Of a stretch of DNA of 64,000 nucleotides, positions 25,781 to 34,326 are shown in pieces (positions within the stretch are counted from its first letter, which is position 1; every line of letters starts with the position of its first letter). This stretch comes from Massilia aquatica. Its GTDB lineage: Bacteria > Pseudomonadota > Gammaproteobacteria > Burkholderiales > Burkholderiaceae_D. The notes under the pieces were generated by a model. That model made no database searches. It had not been told where the DNA came from and saw only the letters and a list, made by a program, of their open reading frames with translations. Location: assembly GCF_011682045.1 (NCBI RefSeq), contig NZ_VVIW01000012.1, positions 1 to 64,000 of the forward strand. The letters are read 5' to 3'. A program made the translations under genes and the position numbers.

Positions 25781-26686
25781 GTGGCCGCGCTCTGGATCCT
25801 GCTGGCGAGCTTCCTGTTCTCGCTCATGGGCGCGGCCGTCAAACTCGCTTCAAACGAGTATTCGGTGGCCGAAATCGTGTTCTACCGGGGCCTGGTCGGC
25901 ATCATCCTCCTGTTCCTGTTCATCCGCCACCAGGGCGGCAAGCTGCGCACCGAACACCTGACCGGCCATCTGTGGCGCGGCGCGATCGGCGTGGTGTCGC
26001 TGTGGATGTGGTTTTACGCGGCCACCAAGCTGCCGCTGGCCACCGCCGTGACCCTCAATTACATGTCCCCCATCTGGACCGCGGTGGCGATGATCGGCTT
26101 CGCCTGGTGGAAGGGCAAGGAGCGCATCGCCCCACCCCTGGTCGCGGCCATTTGCGTCAGCTTCGGCGGCGTCATGCTGGCGTTGCGTCCGGCCTTCGAG
26201 GCGCAGCAGTGGTTCGGCGCGCTCATGGCGCTGTTGTCGGGCGTGCTGGCCGCCATCGCCTACACCATGGTGCGGCGCCTGAGCCGCGCGGGCGAACCGG
26301 AATACCGGGTGGTGTTCTACTTTTTGGCGGTCAATATCGCGGCGGGCATCGCGGGCAGCCTGCTGCCGGGCGGCTCGCCCGACGGCGCGGCGTGGCATGC
26401 GCACTCGGCGCGCGGCGCGGCCCTGCTGCTGTTTATCGGGGCCTCGGGCGTGTTCGCCCAGATGGCGCTCACACGCGCCTGGCGCACCGGCAAGGTGCTG
26501 GTGGTGGCCAACCTGCAGTACACCGGCATCGTGTTTTCCAGCGTCTGGGGCATCCTGATCTGGCACGACCTGTTCGACTGGCATGTCTGGCTTGGCATGG
26601 TACTGATCCTCGCCTCCAGCGTGGCCGCCACGTTTTATAACACCGTCACCGAAAAGCGCGCCGCGGCGGCCCGCGCCAATAACTAA
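25781..26686 (+). CDS. EamA/DMT-family transporter (first of tandem pair)
   Basis: 301 aa, ten predicted transmembrane helices arranged as two EamA repeats. The GTG start is supported by alignment with the neighbour: this protein begins MAALWILLASF and the paralogue MAAALWMLFASF. Shared segments such as KLPLATAVTLNYM and GKVLVVANLQYTGIVFSS show a tandem duplication. Members export amino acids or other metabolites. It lies 11 bp after the Rieske oxygenase gene, so it may move that enzyme's substrate or product, but this is inference. Confidence 0.92.
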   Translation: MAALWILLASFLFSLMGAAVKLASNEYSVAEIVFYRGLVGIILLFLFIRHQGGKLRTEHLTGHLWRGAIGVVSLWMWFYAATKLPLATAVTLNYMSPIWTAVAMIGFAWWKGKERIAPPLVAAICVSFGGVMLALRPAFEAQQWFGALMALLSGVLAAIAYTMVRRLSRAGEPEYRVVFYFLAVNIAAGIAGSLLPGGSPDGAAWHAHSARGAALLLFIGASGVFAQMALTRAWRTGKVLVVANLQYTGIVFSSVWGILIWHDLFDWHVWLGMVLILASSVAATFYNTVTEKRAAAARANN

Positions 26687-26703
26687 GTACAACCAAGGAA
26701 ACC

Positions 26704-27630
26704 ATGGCAGCAGCACTGTGGATGTTATTTGCCAGCTTCGCCTTCGCCGCCATGGGCGCGGCCGTGAAACTGGCCTCAGGCACATATTCAACCTCCGAAA
26801 TCGTCATGTACCGTGGCTTGATCGGCACCGTCATGCTGCTCATCATGGTCAAGCACCAGGGCCTGAGCCTGCGCACCATGTTCTTCAAGGACCATCTGTG
26901 GCGCAGCTTTGTCGGCGTGGTGTCGCTGTGGATGTGGTTTTTCGCGATCGGCAAACTGCCGCTGGCCACCGCCGTCACCCTCAACTACATGGCGCCGATC
27001 TGGATCGCCGCGTTCCTGTTCTGCGCCGGCTGGTGGCACGCCAGGGACCATGTGGAGTGGCCGCTGATCGTCGCCGTGATCATGAGTTTTGTCGGCGTGA
27101 CCCTGGTGCTGCAACCGGCGATCGCCAGTAACCAGTGGCTGGGCGGCGCGGTCGGCCTGATGTCGAGCGTGATGTCGGCCATGGCCTACATGCAGGTGCG
27201 GCGCCTGGGCCAATTGGGCGAGCCCGAGTTCCGCGTGGTGTTCTATTTTTCGGCCATGACAGCTTCCGCCGGCCTGGTGGGCACCCTGCTCGAAGGACGC
27301 GCCGCCGGCGTGCCGCTATTCACGGCGCATAGCCTGCACAGCGCCGGCCTGCTGCTGGCCATTGGCGTGTCGGCCCTGTTCGCGCAGATCGCCATGACGC
27401 GCGCCTACCGCATCGGCAAGGTGCTGGTGGTGGCCAACCTGCAGTACACCGGCATCGTGTTTTCCAGCCTGTGGGGCATGCTGCTGTGGGGCGACCGCTT
27501 CACCTGGACCGTGTGGCTGGGGATGGCGGTGATTCTTGTGTCGGGCATCGCCGCGACGTTTTACAATACCCAAAGCACGCCACGCGGCGCCGCCGTCAGC
27601 AAGACCGATCCCATCGCAAGCGAACTTTAA
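26704..27630 (+). CDS. EamA/DMT-family transporter (second of tandem pair)
   Basis: 308 aa, ten transmembrane helices, close paralogue of the preceding gene (AKLASGTYSTSEIVMYRG against KLASNEYSVAEIVFYRG). It starts 17 bp downstream after an AAGGAAACC ribosome-binding site. The paralogues differ most in the loop around residues 130-160 and in the C-terminal tail, so they may form a heterodimer or have split substrates. A sulfurtransferase follows after 8 bp. Confidence 0.92.
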   Translation: MAAALWMLFASFAFAAMGAAVKLASGTYSTSEIVMYRGLIGTVMLLIMVKHQGLSLRTMFFKDHLWRSFVGVVSLWMWFFAIGKLPLATAVTLNYMAPIWIAAFLFCAGWWHARDHVEWPLIVAVIMSFVGVTLVLQPAIASNQWLGGAVGLMSSVMSAMAYMQVRRLGQLGEPEFRVVFYFSAMTASAGLVGTLLEGRAAGVPLFTAHSLHSAGLLLAIGVSALFAQIAMTRAYRIGKVLVVANLQYTGIVFSSLWGMLLWGDRFTWTVWLGMAVILVSGIAATFYNTQSTPRGAAVSKTDPIASEL

Positions 27631-27638
27631 GGACGCCC

Positions 27639-28490
27639 ATGTACACGACACTGATTTCCGCAGCCGACCTGGCCGGCCATATCGACAACCCATCGTGGGT
27701 GATGGTCGACTGCCGCCATGACCTGATGAACCTGTCCGCCGGGCGCGAGGCCTACGCCGCCGGCCACCTGCCGCACGCGCTGTTCGCCGATATCGAGAAC
27801 GAGCTGTCGGGCGCCAGGCGCGGCGCGGACGGCGCGTTTCGCGGGCGCCATCCGCTGCCGGTGCGGGCCGACCTGGTCGCCACCCTGCGCAGCTGGGGCA
27901 TCGACGACGAGACCCAGGTCATCGCCTACGACGCGCACGGCGGCATGTTCGCGGCGCGCCTGTGGTGGATGCTGCGCTGGGTCGGCCATCCGGCGGTGGC
28001 GGTGCTCGATGGCGGCCTGGCGGCCTGGCAGGCGGCGGGCCTGGCGCTGTCGACCGGGGCCGCGGCGCCAAAAAGCGGCAGCCTCACCGAACGCGCGCCG
28101 CTGGTGACCACCGTGTCGGCGGCCGACGTGCTCGATAATCTCGATGGCGGCAAGCGTGTGGTGCTCGACGCGCGCGCCCCCGACCGCTTCCGCGGCGAGA
28201 ACGAAACCATCGATCCGGTGGGCGGGCATATTCCCGGGGCGAAGAATCGCTTCTTCAAGGATAACCTGGGGCCGGACGGACGCTTCAAGGATGCGGCCCG
28301 ATTGAAGACCGAACTGGCGCCGCTGGTGGGCAATCCGCACGATGCCATCATGCAGTGCGGCTCCGGCGTGACCGCGTGCCACAACCTGCTGGCGCTGGAA
28401 GTGGCGGGCTTGCCGGGCGCCGCGCTGTATCCGGGTTCGTGGAGCGAGTGGTGCGCCGATCCGGCGCGCCCGGTGGCGACCGGGGCGTAA
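27639..28490 (+). CDS. sseA: Sulfurtransferase (3-mercaptopyruvate/thiosulfate type)
   Basis: 283 aa from ATG 27639 (MYTTLISAADL). Two rhodanese domains: the N-terminal one is inactive (YDAHGGMFAARLWWML) and the C-terminal one carries the catalytic loop CGSGVTA. That loop is typical of mercaptopyruvate sulfurtransferases and the SseA group. It moves sulfane sulfur to thiol acceptors or cyanide. It is the last gene of the oxygenase-transporter run and is followed by a strong hairpin. Confidence 0.92.
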   Translation: MYTTLISAADLAGHIDNPSWVMVDCRHDLMNLSAGREAYAAGHLPHALFADIENELSGARRGADGAFRGRHPLPVRADLVATLRSWGIDDETQVIAYDAHGGMFAARLWWMLRWVGHPAVAVLDGGLAAWQAAGLALSTGAAAPKSGSLTERAPLVTTVSAADVLDNLDGGKRVVLDARAPDRFRGENETIDPVGGHIPGAKNRFFKDNLGPDGRFKDAARLKTELAPLVGNPHDAIMQCGSGVTACHNLLALEVAGLPGAALYPGSWSEWCADPARPVATGA

Positions 28491-28494
28491 CTGG

Positions 28495-28519
28495 CAGGGC
28501 CGGCGCAGCGCCGGCCCTG
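28495..28519. terminator. Bidirectional terminator hairpin
   Basis: Perfect 11-bp stem CAGGGCCGGCG / CGCCGGCCCTG with a 3-nt loop, followed on the plus strand by TTGTTCTT. It separates the converging sulfurtransferase and RTX genes. Confidence 0.65.
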
Positions 28520-28525
28520 TTGTTC

Positions 28526-30355
28526 TTACATGCCGAACGGGGCTTCCGGCAGGCCGACCAGCATCAGCGGCGCCTGGTCCACGCTCTCCGGCGCGAACAC
28601 CGGTTCGGCCGCCTTGACCGGCAGCGACGACATGGCGACGATGACGGCGTCGACCTTCGACTGGAATGCCATCACATCGGTGTTGGCGGTGACCGAGGAG
28701 AGCATGGTCTTGACCAGGGCGGCGGCGGCGTCGCCGGCGTAGATGCCGCTCTTCGATGCCGTCTCCAGCGCGAAGGTGAAGTTGGTCGCGGCGCTGACCC
28801 GGTTGGCCACCAGGGCGGCGTCGATCTGCCCTTCGGCGGTGGTGTTGGTCTGCGCGCCAGCCATGATCGCCAGCGAAGCGTTGGGCCGGGTCAGCGTGCC
28901 GGCATCGATCGCTTTGGACCAGAACTCCAGCCCGCCCTGATCCGGGCTACGGCCCAGCACATTGTTGTAGATCGCTTTGACGAACGCCGTGGTGTCGCCG
29001 CCGTACATGGCTTTCGATTCGTCGCTGGTGCCGAACGAATCGATCAGGCCGCGCAGGCCGGCGTTGCCGGTGTAGGCGGCGGTCAGCTCGTTGGCGCTGG
29101 CCGGGGCTTTCAGGATGTCCAGCTGCTTGGCGAAATTGAGCAAGCCGCCACTGTCGGCAGCGCGCCCGAAATAGCTGAAGTACAGCGATTGCGCCAGCTT
29201 GACGTAGTTCATATCGATCGTGCGGTCGGTAAATGCGAGGCGTTCGACGCTGTTGAGCAAATCGGTGCCGGCATCGCCTTTTTTGTCGATCACGTAATAG
29301 TCGTTGCGGCCCACCATGATCGTGAAGTCGCTGGCCTTGTTTTCATACAAGCCGGTGTCCTGGCCTTCGCCGCCCAGCAAGACATCATCGCCCTGGCCGC
29401 CGAACAGGAAATCGTTACCGCGCCCGGCGCTGAGTTTGTCGTTGCCCTTGAAACCGTTGAGCTGGTCGTTGCCCAGGTCGGCCAGGATGTCGTTGGCGCT
29501 GTTATCGCCGCGCAGGTTGTCATCGTTGACGGTGTCGGTCATGAACGGCTTGTAGGCTTGCAGATCGGCGATGCTGTAGAGCGTGCCCGAGATCTTGACG
29601 TATTCGATACCATAGAATTTGGGGGAGCCATAGACGCTGAAACTGCCCCAGTCCGCCGGGGCGGACGACGACGTCCTGTCCTGAGGGGTAGCGTAATAGT
29701 ATTTGTCCGACGAGGTGTACTCGATGGTGTCGATGCCGGTTCCACCGTCGACCGTCTCCAATTGCGGGGAGATGATGATCACGTCGTTACCGCCGCCGCC
29801 CAGCAAGGTGGCGCTCCATTTGTAGGTCGATTTGATCACATCATTGCCGTCGCCGCCCAGATAGCCGGCCCGATACCCATCGAAGGTGTCGATCAGGACC
29901 GCGTCATTGCCCGGCGTGCCATGCGCATCGTAATCGACCAGCACCGTGAGCGACGCATTCGTGAAGCTGACCGATTGCTGCGCGGTCGCGCCAACGTAAA
30001 TGCGGCCGGTTTCCTGGGCCAGAAAGCCGGTATTGATCGAGTTGACGCTGTACTTCGAATTCCCGGTGGAACTTTCAATGATGAAGCCGTCGGCATCGTA
30101 GATCGTCAGCGTCGGGGCGTAATATGCGCTATTGCTGAATTGATACAGGCTTCCCGCGACCACGTCGATGGCATACACGCCGCCCGTCTTGATGGTGCTT
30201 TGATCCCATTTCTGGACATAACCCGGCGCGTGCTCCACGCTATCCACATACGGCTTGAAATCATTGAGCGCCTTGGCGTCCGCCGCTGCGCGGCTGGTTG
30301 CGGGCAAGCGGAAGTTGTAATCGGATTCAACGGGGAAACGAACGTAGATGGACAT
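28526..30355 (-). CDS. RTX-repeat protein with DUF4214 domain
   Basis: 609 aa from ATG 30355 (MSIYVRFPVESDYNF); a TTG two codons upstream is less likely. The N-terminal part (about 40-140) is beta-rich (GGVYAIDVVAGSLYQFSNS, YYAPTLTIYDADG), like a pre-peptidase C-terminal domain. The middle holds calcium-binding nonapeptide repeats (LGGDGNDVIKS, LLGGGGNDVII, AGRGNDFLFGGQGDDVLLGG). The C-terminal half matches DUF4214 (YFSYFGRAADSGGLLNFAKQL; VLGRSPDQGGLEFW). There is no N-terminal signal peptide, which fits type I secretion, but no ABC/MFP genes are nearby. Probably a secreted or cell-surface Ca-dependent protein. Confidence 0.88.
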   Translation of the reverse strand: MSIYVRFPVESDYNFRLPATSRAAADAKALNDFKPYVDSVEHAPGYVQKWDQSTIKTGGVYAIDVVAGSLYQFSNSAYYAPTLTIYDADGFIIESSTGNSKYSVNSINTGFLAQETGRIYVGATAQQSVSFTNASLTVLVDYDAHGTPGNDAVLIDTFDGYRAGYLGGDGNDVIKSTYKWSATLLGGGGNDVIIISPQLETVDGGTGIDTIEYTSSDKYYYATPQDRTSSSAPADWGSFSVYGSPKFYGIEYVKISGTLYSIADLQAYKPFMTDTVNDDNLRGDNSANDILADLGNDQLNGFKGNDKLSAGRGNDFLFGGQGDDVLLGGEGQDTGLYENKASDFTIMVGRNDYYVIDKKGDAGTDLLNSVERLAFTDRTIDMNYVKLAQSLYFSYFGRAADSGGLLNFAKQLDILKAPASANELTAAYTGNAGLRGLIDSFGTSDESKAMYGGDTTAFVKAIYNNVLGRSPDQGGLEFWSKAIDAGTLTRPNASLAIMAGAQTNTTAEGQIDAALVANRVSAATNFTFALETASKSGIYAGDAAAALVKTMLSSVTANTDVMAFQSKVDAVIVAMSSLPVKAAEPVFAPESVDQAPLMLVGLPEAPFGM

Positions 30356-30448
30356 GATCAAATAAGAAAGATTGAGTGAATCATAGTATGTATTGAATAT
30401 TTCTTTTTGTAAATGATTATTCGTTGCATTCCACTTGGGACAAGCCTG

Positions 30449-31192
30449 CTAATCGCTACCGCAGCCGGCGTCGCCTCCCCCCTCGTACGCGCCGCTGCCG
30501 CAGACCGCATGCCGGTCGCTGGTGCCGCTATCCCCGGGCGGGCGGCGCGGGCGCGCATGGCGCCGGTATTCCTCTTCGGTGACCAGGCCGGCCGCCAGCA
30601 ACTGCGCTGGCCGCAAGCTCTCCGCATAGGCCGGCACGGCCGCCGCGCGCCCGCGCGCGTCGAGGGCGACCGAGGCCACCTCGCCGTTGAACAGCAGGTA
30701 GCCGCAGCCGCCCGGCATGGCCAGCATGCGGTCCAGCGCGAACAGGCGCGGCAGGTTGGGCCCGGCCGCCGGCATGCGCTCGATGCGGCGCGCGCGCACC
30801 AGGCAGAGCGCCAGTGCGCGCCCCATGCCGCCGTTCATCTCGGGTGCTTCCACGTGCGGGATCACGCGCCCGAAGTGCTTGCGGCAAAAGGCGTTCAAAC
30901 CGGTCGGCGAGAGGCGCATCCAGGCGTGCCACACTGAGTCGGCCGCCATCGAGGGCAGGCCGCACGGCAGCTCCGCCTGGCGCACGCAATCGAAAAACGC
31001 CATCAGCCCTTCGGCGGCGCGGGCGAAAAAAAAGGCATCCTGGGGGATGCCTTTGAATTCGTGTTGCGCGGTGCGCTGCCAGAAGGGGTACAGCGTGGCG
31101 GGGAGGTCGGCCAGTTCGGCCCGGTACGGCGACTGTTGCGTAAGACGGGCGGCGCGGAAGGTGTTGATGTGGCTGGTAACGGTACTGAGCAT
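30449..31192 (-). CDS. Glycine-rich domain-containing-like protein
   Basis: 247 aa. The motif DSVWHAWMRLSPTGLNAFCRKHFGRVIPH matches the [DE]xxWHxxM..Y..FC...FG..I.H pattern of glycine-rich domain proteins (GRDP/DUF1399-like); the sequence is quoted in two overlapping parts: DSVWHAWMRLSP and AFCRKHFGRVIPH. The C-terminus is Gly/Ser/Cys-rich (SGAYEGGGDAGCGSD). It starts after AAAGGAG. A terminator-like hairpin with a U8 tract lies inside the gene at 31026-31054, about 140-165 nt from the start, where it encodes KGIPQDAFFF. It lies between the RTX gene and the crystallin pair. Function unknown. Confidence 0.8.
   Translation of the reverse strand: MLSTVTSHINTFRAARLTQQSPYRAELADLPATLYPFWQRTAQHEFKGIPQDAFFFARAAEGLMAFFDCVRQAELPCGLPSMAADSVWHAWMRLSPTGLNAFCRKHFGRVIPHVEAPEMNGGMGRALALCLVRARRIERMPAAGPNLPRLFALDRMLAMPGGCGYLLFNGEVASVALDARGRAAAVPAYAESLRPAQLLAAGLVTEEEYRRHARPRRPPGDSGTSDRHAVCGSGAYEGGGDAGCGSD
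31026..31054 (-). terminator. Intrinsic-terminator-like hairpin inside a coding sequence
   Basis: On the minus strand the stem AAAGGCATCC-CCCA-GGATGCCTTT runs into a total of eight T residues. This is a textbook Rho-independent terminator, but it lies about 46-55 codons into the 30449-31192 gene and in its sense orientation. Confidence 0.5.
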
Positions 31193-31311
31193 GTTCTCTT
31201 TCTCCTTTGTTGTTTTTTATGAGCACAGCCTCGCACAGGACGATGACAGCTTGATGACAAGCGCTTGAAATTATTCACCACTGCGCTTGCCATGCTGACG
31301 GCGGCCGTGAA

Positions 31312-31584
31312 TCAGGCCGACATCAGCCGCACCGATGAGATGGAATCGTTGGGAATATCCACCGCTTCCACCCACGAATAGCGGCCCGGTCCGAATACGC
31401 GCGATGCGGGTCCGCGATAATTACTGTCGCGATAAAACTTCCAGCGGCCCGATACCACGACGAAGGATGATACCTTATCATTAAAGAAATTGTCGTTCGG
31501 CGCATTCAAATTCGGCTCCGACCCGTACAAGTGTTTTTCGCGACCGCGAAAATCGATATGTTGATATAACACGACTTCAGCCAT
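31312..31584 (-). CDS. Beta/gamma-crystallin family protein A
   Basis: 90 aa, one beta/gamma-crystallin domain of two Greek-key motifs. The calcium-binding (N/D)(N/D)xx(S/T)S signatures are NDKVSS and NDSISS. Aromatic corners FRGREKHLYG and YRGPASRVFGPGRYSW mark each motif. There is no signal peptide. It is preceded by AGGAGGATAT, identical to the leader of the paralogue upstream (31662-31928). Microbial members are Ca-stabilised proteins of often unknown role, linked in some cases to stress, spore coats or surface structures. Confidence 0.92.
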   Translation of the reverse strand: MAEVVLYQHIDFRGREKHLYGSEPNLNAPNDNFFNDKVSSFVVVSGRWKFYRDSNYRGPASRVFGPGRYSWVEAVDIPNDSISSVRLMSA

Positions 31585-31661
31585 ATATCCTCCTTACCAG
31601 ATAACAGGCGGCAAGCGCAGCCGATACGCGCCACTGCGCTCGCCGCCAGTGAATGCCAGCC

Positions 31662-31928
31662 TTATACCAGCCTGACCGATGAAATGGAATCGTTCGGAAT
31701 ATTCACCGCTTCGGTCCAGTTATACAGGCCCGGCCCGAATACCTGCGACGCCGGCCCCTGGTAATTGGCATCGCGATAGAACTGCCAACGGCCCGACAGG
31801 ATGACAAACGATGAAGTCTTGTCGTTGAAAAAGTTATCGTCGGGTGCATTCAGATTCGATTCCGAAGTGAACAGATGTTTATGAGCACCGTGATAATTGG
31901 CGTGTTCAAAAAGGACGATTTCAGCCAT
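31662..31928 (-). CDS. Beta/gamma-crystallin family protein B
   Basis: 88 aa, close paralogue of the downstream gene. Shared strings include PNDSISSVRL, SGRW.FYRD and GPAS.VFGPG. Calcium motifs are NDKTSS and NDSISS. The start has the same AGGAGGATATATGGCTGAA context as the paralogue, so the duplication includes the ribosome-binding site. The 77-bp spacing and common strand suggest one transcript. No export signal is seen. Confidence 0.92.
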   Translation of the reverse strand: MAEIVLFEHANYHGAHKHLFTSESNLNAPDDNFFNDKTSSFVILSGRWQFYRDANYQGPASQVFGPGLYNWTEAVNIPNDSISSVRLV

Positions 31929-32150
31929 ATATCCTCCTAAACTGGCTACGAGGCAAAAGGTGGTCTCGCTTCACCGGATTGCTGCTTCAGGCTGTATTAT
32001 TAGGGAGGCTGACGGACTTAACAATAGCGCGGACTTGACCGGGACTAAATGCGCTGCGCATTGTCCTTCGAACTGAATAACAGGAAGAAATTTGATATCC
32101 GGAGCGGAATAAACTCCATCACCAGCGGCAATTACATGCCGCTGCGAAGT

Positions 32151-32969
32151 TTATCGTCCGTTGGTGAGAAACAAGACGATCAGCACGCCTACGCCGATCA
32201 GCAAGACTTGCGGAATCGATTCGCGCACGGTGGCGCGGCGTTGCATCTGCGGCATTAAATCGCTGACGGCAATGTACAGGAAGCCCGAGGAGGCAAACAC
32301 CAGCACGTAAGGAATCAGCCCGCTGGCGCGGTCCAGGGTGAAATAGCCAAGCAAGCCGCCGGCCACGGCCATGAGGCTGCACAGCAGGTTGAACAGATAG
32401 GCGCGGGTGCGCGAAAAGCCGGCATTGAGCAAGACGATGAAGTCGCCGATTTCCTGCGGGATTTCGTGGGCGATGATGGCCAGCCCGGTCACGATGCCCA
32501 GCTCCGGATTGGCCAGGAAGGCGGCGGCGATCAGGATGCCGTCGGTAAAGTTGTGCATGCCGTCGCCCAGCAGGATCATCCAGCCGGCCTTGCCTGCCTC
32601 GCGCTTGTCGTGCCCGTGGGCATGGTGGTGACCGTCGCCTTCGTGATGATGCGAATGGCGCAGGATGGCGAATTTTTCCAGCATGAAAAATGCCAGCAAG
32701 CCGGCCAGCAAGGTCGCGAACAGGCTGCGCGGGTCGGCGCCCGATTCGAACGCTTCCGGCAAGGCATGCAGGAGCGAGGTCGACAGCATGATCCCGACCG
32801 ACAGGCTGACCATCCGCTCGACCATCTTCGAGAGCAGGGCGAACGAAAACACCGCGGCGGCGGAAATGCTGAGCACACCCCCGATGGTCGTTGCCAGCAG
32901 GATGGAAATGAGGATTGGATCGATTTGGAAGCCTCTTGAACGAACTTGCGATGGTCGCGAGCCGGGCAT
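32151..32969 (-). CDS. ZIP family metal transporter
   Basis: 272 aa, about eight transmembrane helices. The transport site residues lie in HNFTDG (TM4) and HEIPQE (TM5), the conserved ZIP metal-binding pair. A His-rich cytoplasmic loop HSHHHEGDGHHHAHGHD (about 106-122) is typical. It probably imports Zn2+ or a related divalent metal. The first 15 residues are not family-like, so the true start may be a few codons later. No Zur-like operator was recognised. Confidence 0.92.
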   Translation of the reverse strand: MPGSRPSQVRSRGFQIDPILISILLATTIGGVLSISAAAVFSFALLSKMVERMVSLSVGIMLSTSLLHALPEAFESGADPRSLFATLLAGLLAFFMLEKFAILRHSHHHEGDGHHHAHGHDKREAGKAGWMILLGDGMHNFTDGILIAAAFLANPELGIVTGLAIIAHEIPQEIGDFIVLLNAGFSRTRAYLFNLLCSLMAVAGGLLGYFTLDRASGLIPYVLVFASSGFLYIAVSDLMPQMQRRATVRESIPQVLLIGVGVLIVLFLTNGR

Positions 32970-33009
32970 TGTACCGCTCCGGGCAGAGGAATGCCCAGTT
33001 CGCTGCCAT

Positions 33010-33034
33010 GGCGCCGGGCGGCAAGCCCGGCGCC
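33010..33034 (-). terminator. Terminator hairpin after the DUF4382 gene
   Basis: Perfect 10-bp stem GGCGCCGGGC-GGCAA-GCCCGGCGCC just past the DUF4382 stop codon and before the ZIP gene. There is no clear U tract. Confidence 0.45.
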
Positions 33035-33044
33035 AGGCGTCGCC

Positions 33045-34292
33045 TTACGGCGTCAGTTGCAGGTTGATACTGGTCTGGTCGCCGTTCGAGACATTGACTG
33101 GCGACACCGATTTAACGCTGTAGCCGGTGGCGACCGCATCGATGCGGTAATTGCCCACGCCCTGGGTCGGGGCGGCGCTGCTGAACACCAGCGGCGCGCT
33201 GGCGCTGTAGGTGGCGTACTGCGGCGCGCCAAGCGGCAGCGATCCGATCGTGTACGCGCCCGTGCCGGCGGCGGCATCGACCGCCTGGATCACCACCGTC
33301 TTGCCGTTTGTCACCGTCTGCATGGCCGCGACGTAGGGCTTGACGCTTGGCGCCAGCGGCAGCAGGCTGACCGTGCCGCTGACCGAGCGCATCAGGCTGG
33401 CCGGCATGGTAATCGGCGAGGCGCTGGTGCCGAGTGCGATATTGCTGGCGCCGCCCGGCACGCTCACATCGCCGATCACGGCCGCGGCGCGGCCGGTACC
33501 GACGAACACCACATCATAGGCGCCCGGGTTGAGGCGGCTGATCGCGAACGCACCGGTGGCCGCATTGACCGTGGTGCTGCCGATGACCTTGCCGTTTTGC
33601 TGGGCGCTCACCACCACGCCGCTGCCCGAGACCAGGGTGCTGACATACCCACTGATGCCGCTGCCCGCGGCCGCCATGGCGCTCACGGACGGGGTCAGCA
33701 GATAACCGCCGCCGGCCTTGTTGATGACCGAGCGGCAGGCGTCGAAATCGAGCACCAGGTTGTACGGCTGGCCGGCCACGACCTCGAAATTGCTGGTGAT
33801 CTTGACGCCGGTTTTCAGGTCCGCCGGGGTTTCCAGGGTGGTTTCGACCTTGGTCGAACTTGGAACGACGCTGTTGGCGAAGCCGTTGGCGGTATTCGGA
33901 TCGAGCAGCAGGCGCACCTGGGTGTAGCGCCCGGCGGGCACGCTGACCGAACCGAGCGGATCGAGCACGCCGTTGGCCAGGTTGAGCAGATTGATCTTGC
34001 GCGCCGGCGCCAGCACCACCTCGGACCAGCCGGTGTCGGCATCGGCCGCGGTCGCGCTCTGGTGCACGCGCACCTTGCTGACGGTGACGTTGACGGCGTC
34101 GAAGCCGCAGGCCGGGGCATCGGTCAGGGCGATATTCAAGGTGCCGGAGGTGCCGCCCAGCCCCGGCGGGGTGGTGCCGGGATTGGTGACGCTGTTGGCG
34201 CCGGGGCTGCCGCCGCCGCCGCCGCAGGCTGCCAGTGCCATCGCGGCGGCCACGGTGCTTGCCGTGCCAAGGCGGATAAATGTGCTCTTCAT
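33045..34292 (-). CDS. DUF4382 domain lipoprotein
   Basis: 415 aa from ATG 34292 (MKSTFIRLG). The signal peptide ends in the lipobox LAAC followed by a Gly run, so the mature protein is lipid-anchored, probably at the outer membrane. The N-terminal mature domain (about 45-195) matches DUF4382 (LNIALTDAPACGFDAVNVTVSKVRVH; RYTQVRLLLD). Carboxypeptidase-regulatory-like beta repeats follow (SGYVSTLVSGSGVVVSAQQ; GTYT-like turns). Such proteins are surface or periplasmic with no known activity. Single gene with its own hairpin terminator. Confidence 0.88.
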   Translation of the reverse strand: MKSTFIRLGTASTVAAAMALAACGGGGGSPGANSVTNPGTTPPGLGGTSGTLNIALTDAPACGFDAVNVTVSKVRVHQSATAADADTGWSEVVLAPARKINLLNLANGVLDPLGSVSVPAGRYTQVRLLLDPNTANGFANSVVPSSTKVETTLETPADLKTGVKITSNFEVVAGQPYNLVLDFDACRSVINKAGGGYLLTPSVSAMAAAGSGISGYVSTLVSGSGVVVSAQQNGKVIGSTTVNAATGAFAISRLNPGAYDVVFVGTGRAAAVIGDVSVPGGASNIALGTSASPITMPASLMRSVSGTVSLLPLAPSVKPYVAAMQTVTNGKTVVIQAVDAAAGTGAYTIGSLPLGAPQYATYSASAPLVFSSAAPTQGVGNYRIDAVATGYSVKSVSPVNVSNGDQTSINLQLTP

Positions 34293-34326
34293 CGTTCCCT
34301 CTTTCAGTAGGTATATCAATTAATTA

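Noticed and set aside
30420-30937. Plus-strand frame opposite the glycine-rich-domain-like gene
   Set aside because: The minus-strand frame has AAAGGAG and the WHxxM..FC..FG motif; the plus frame has neither.
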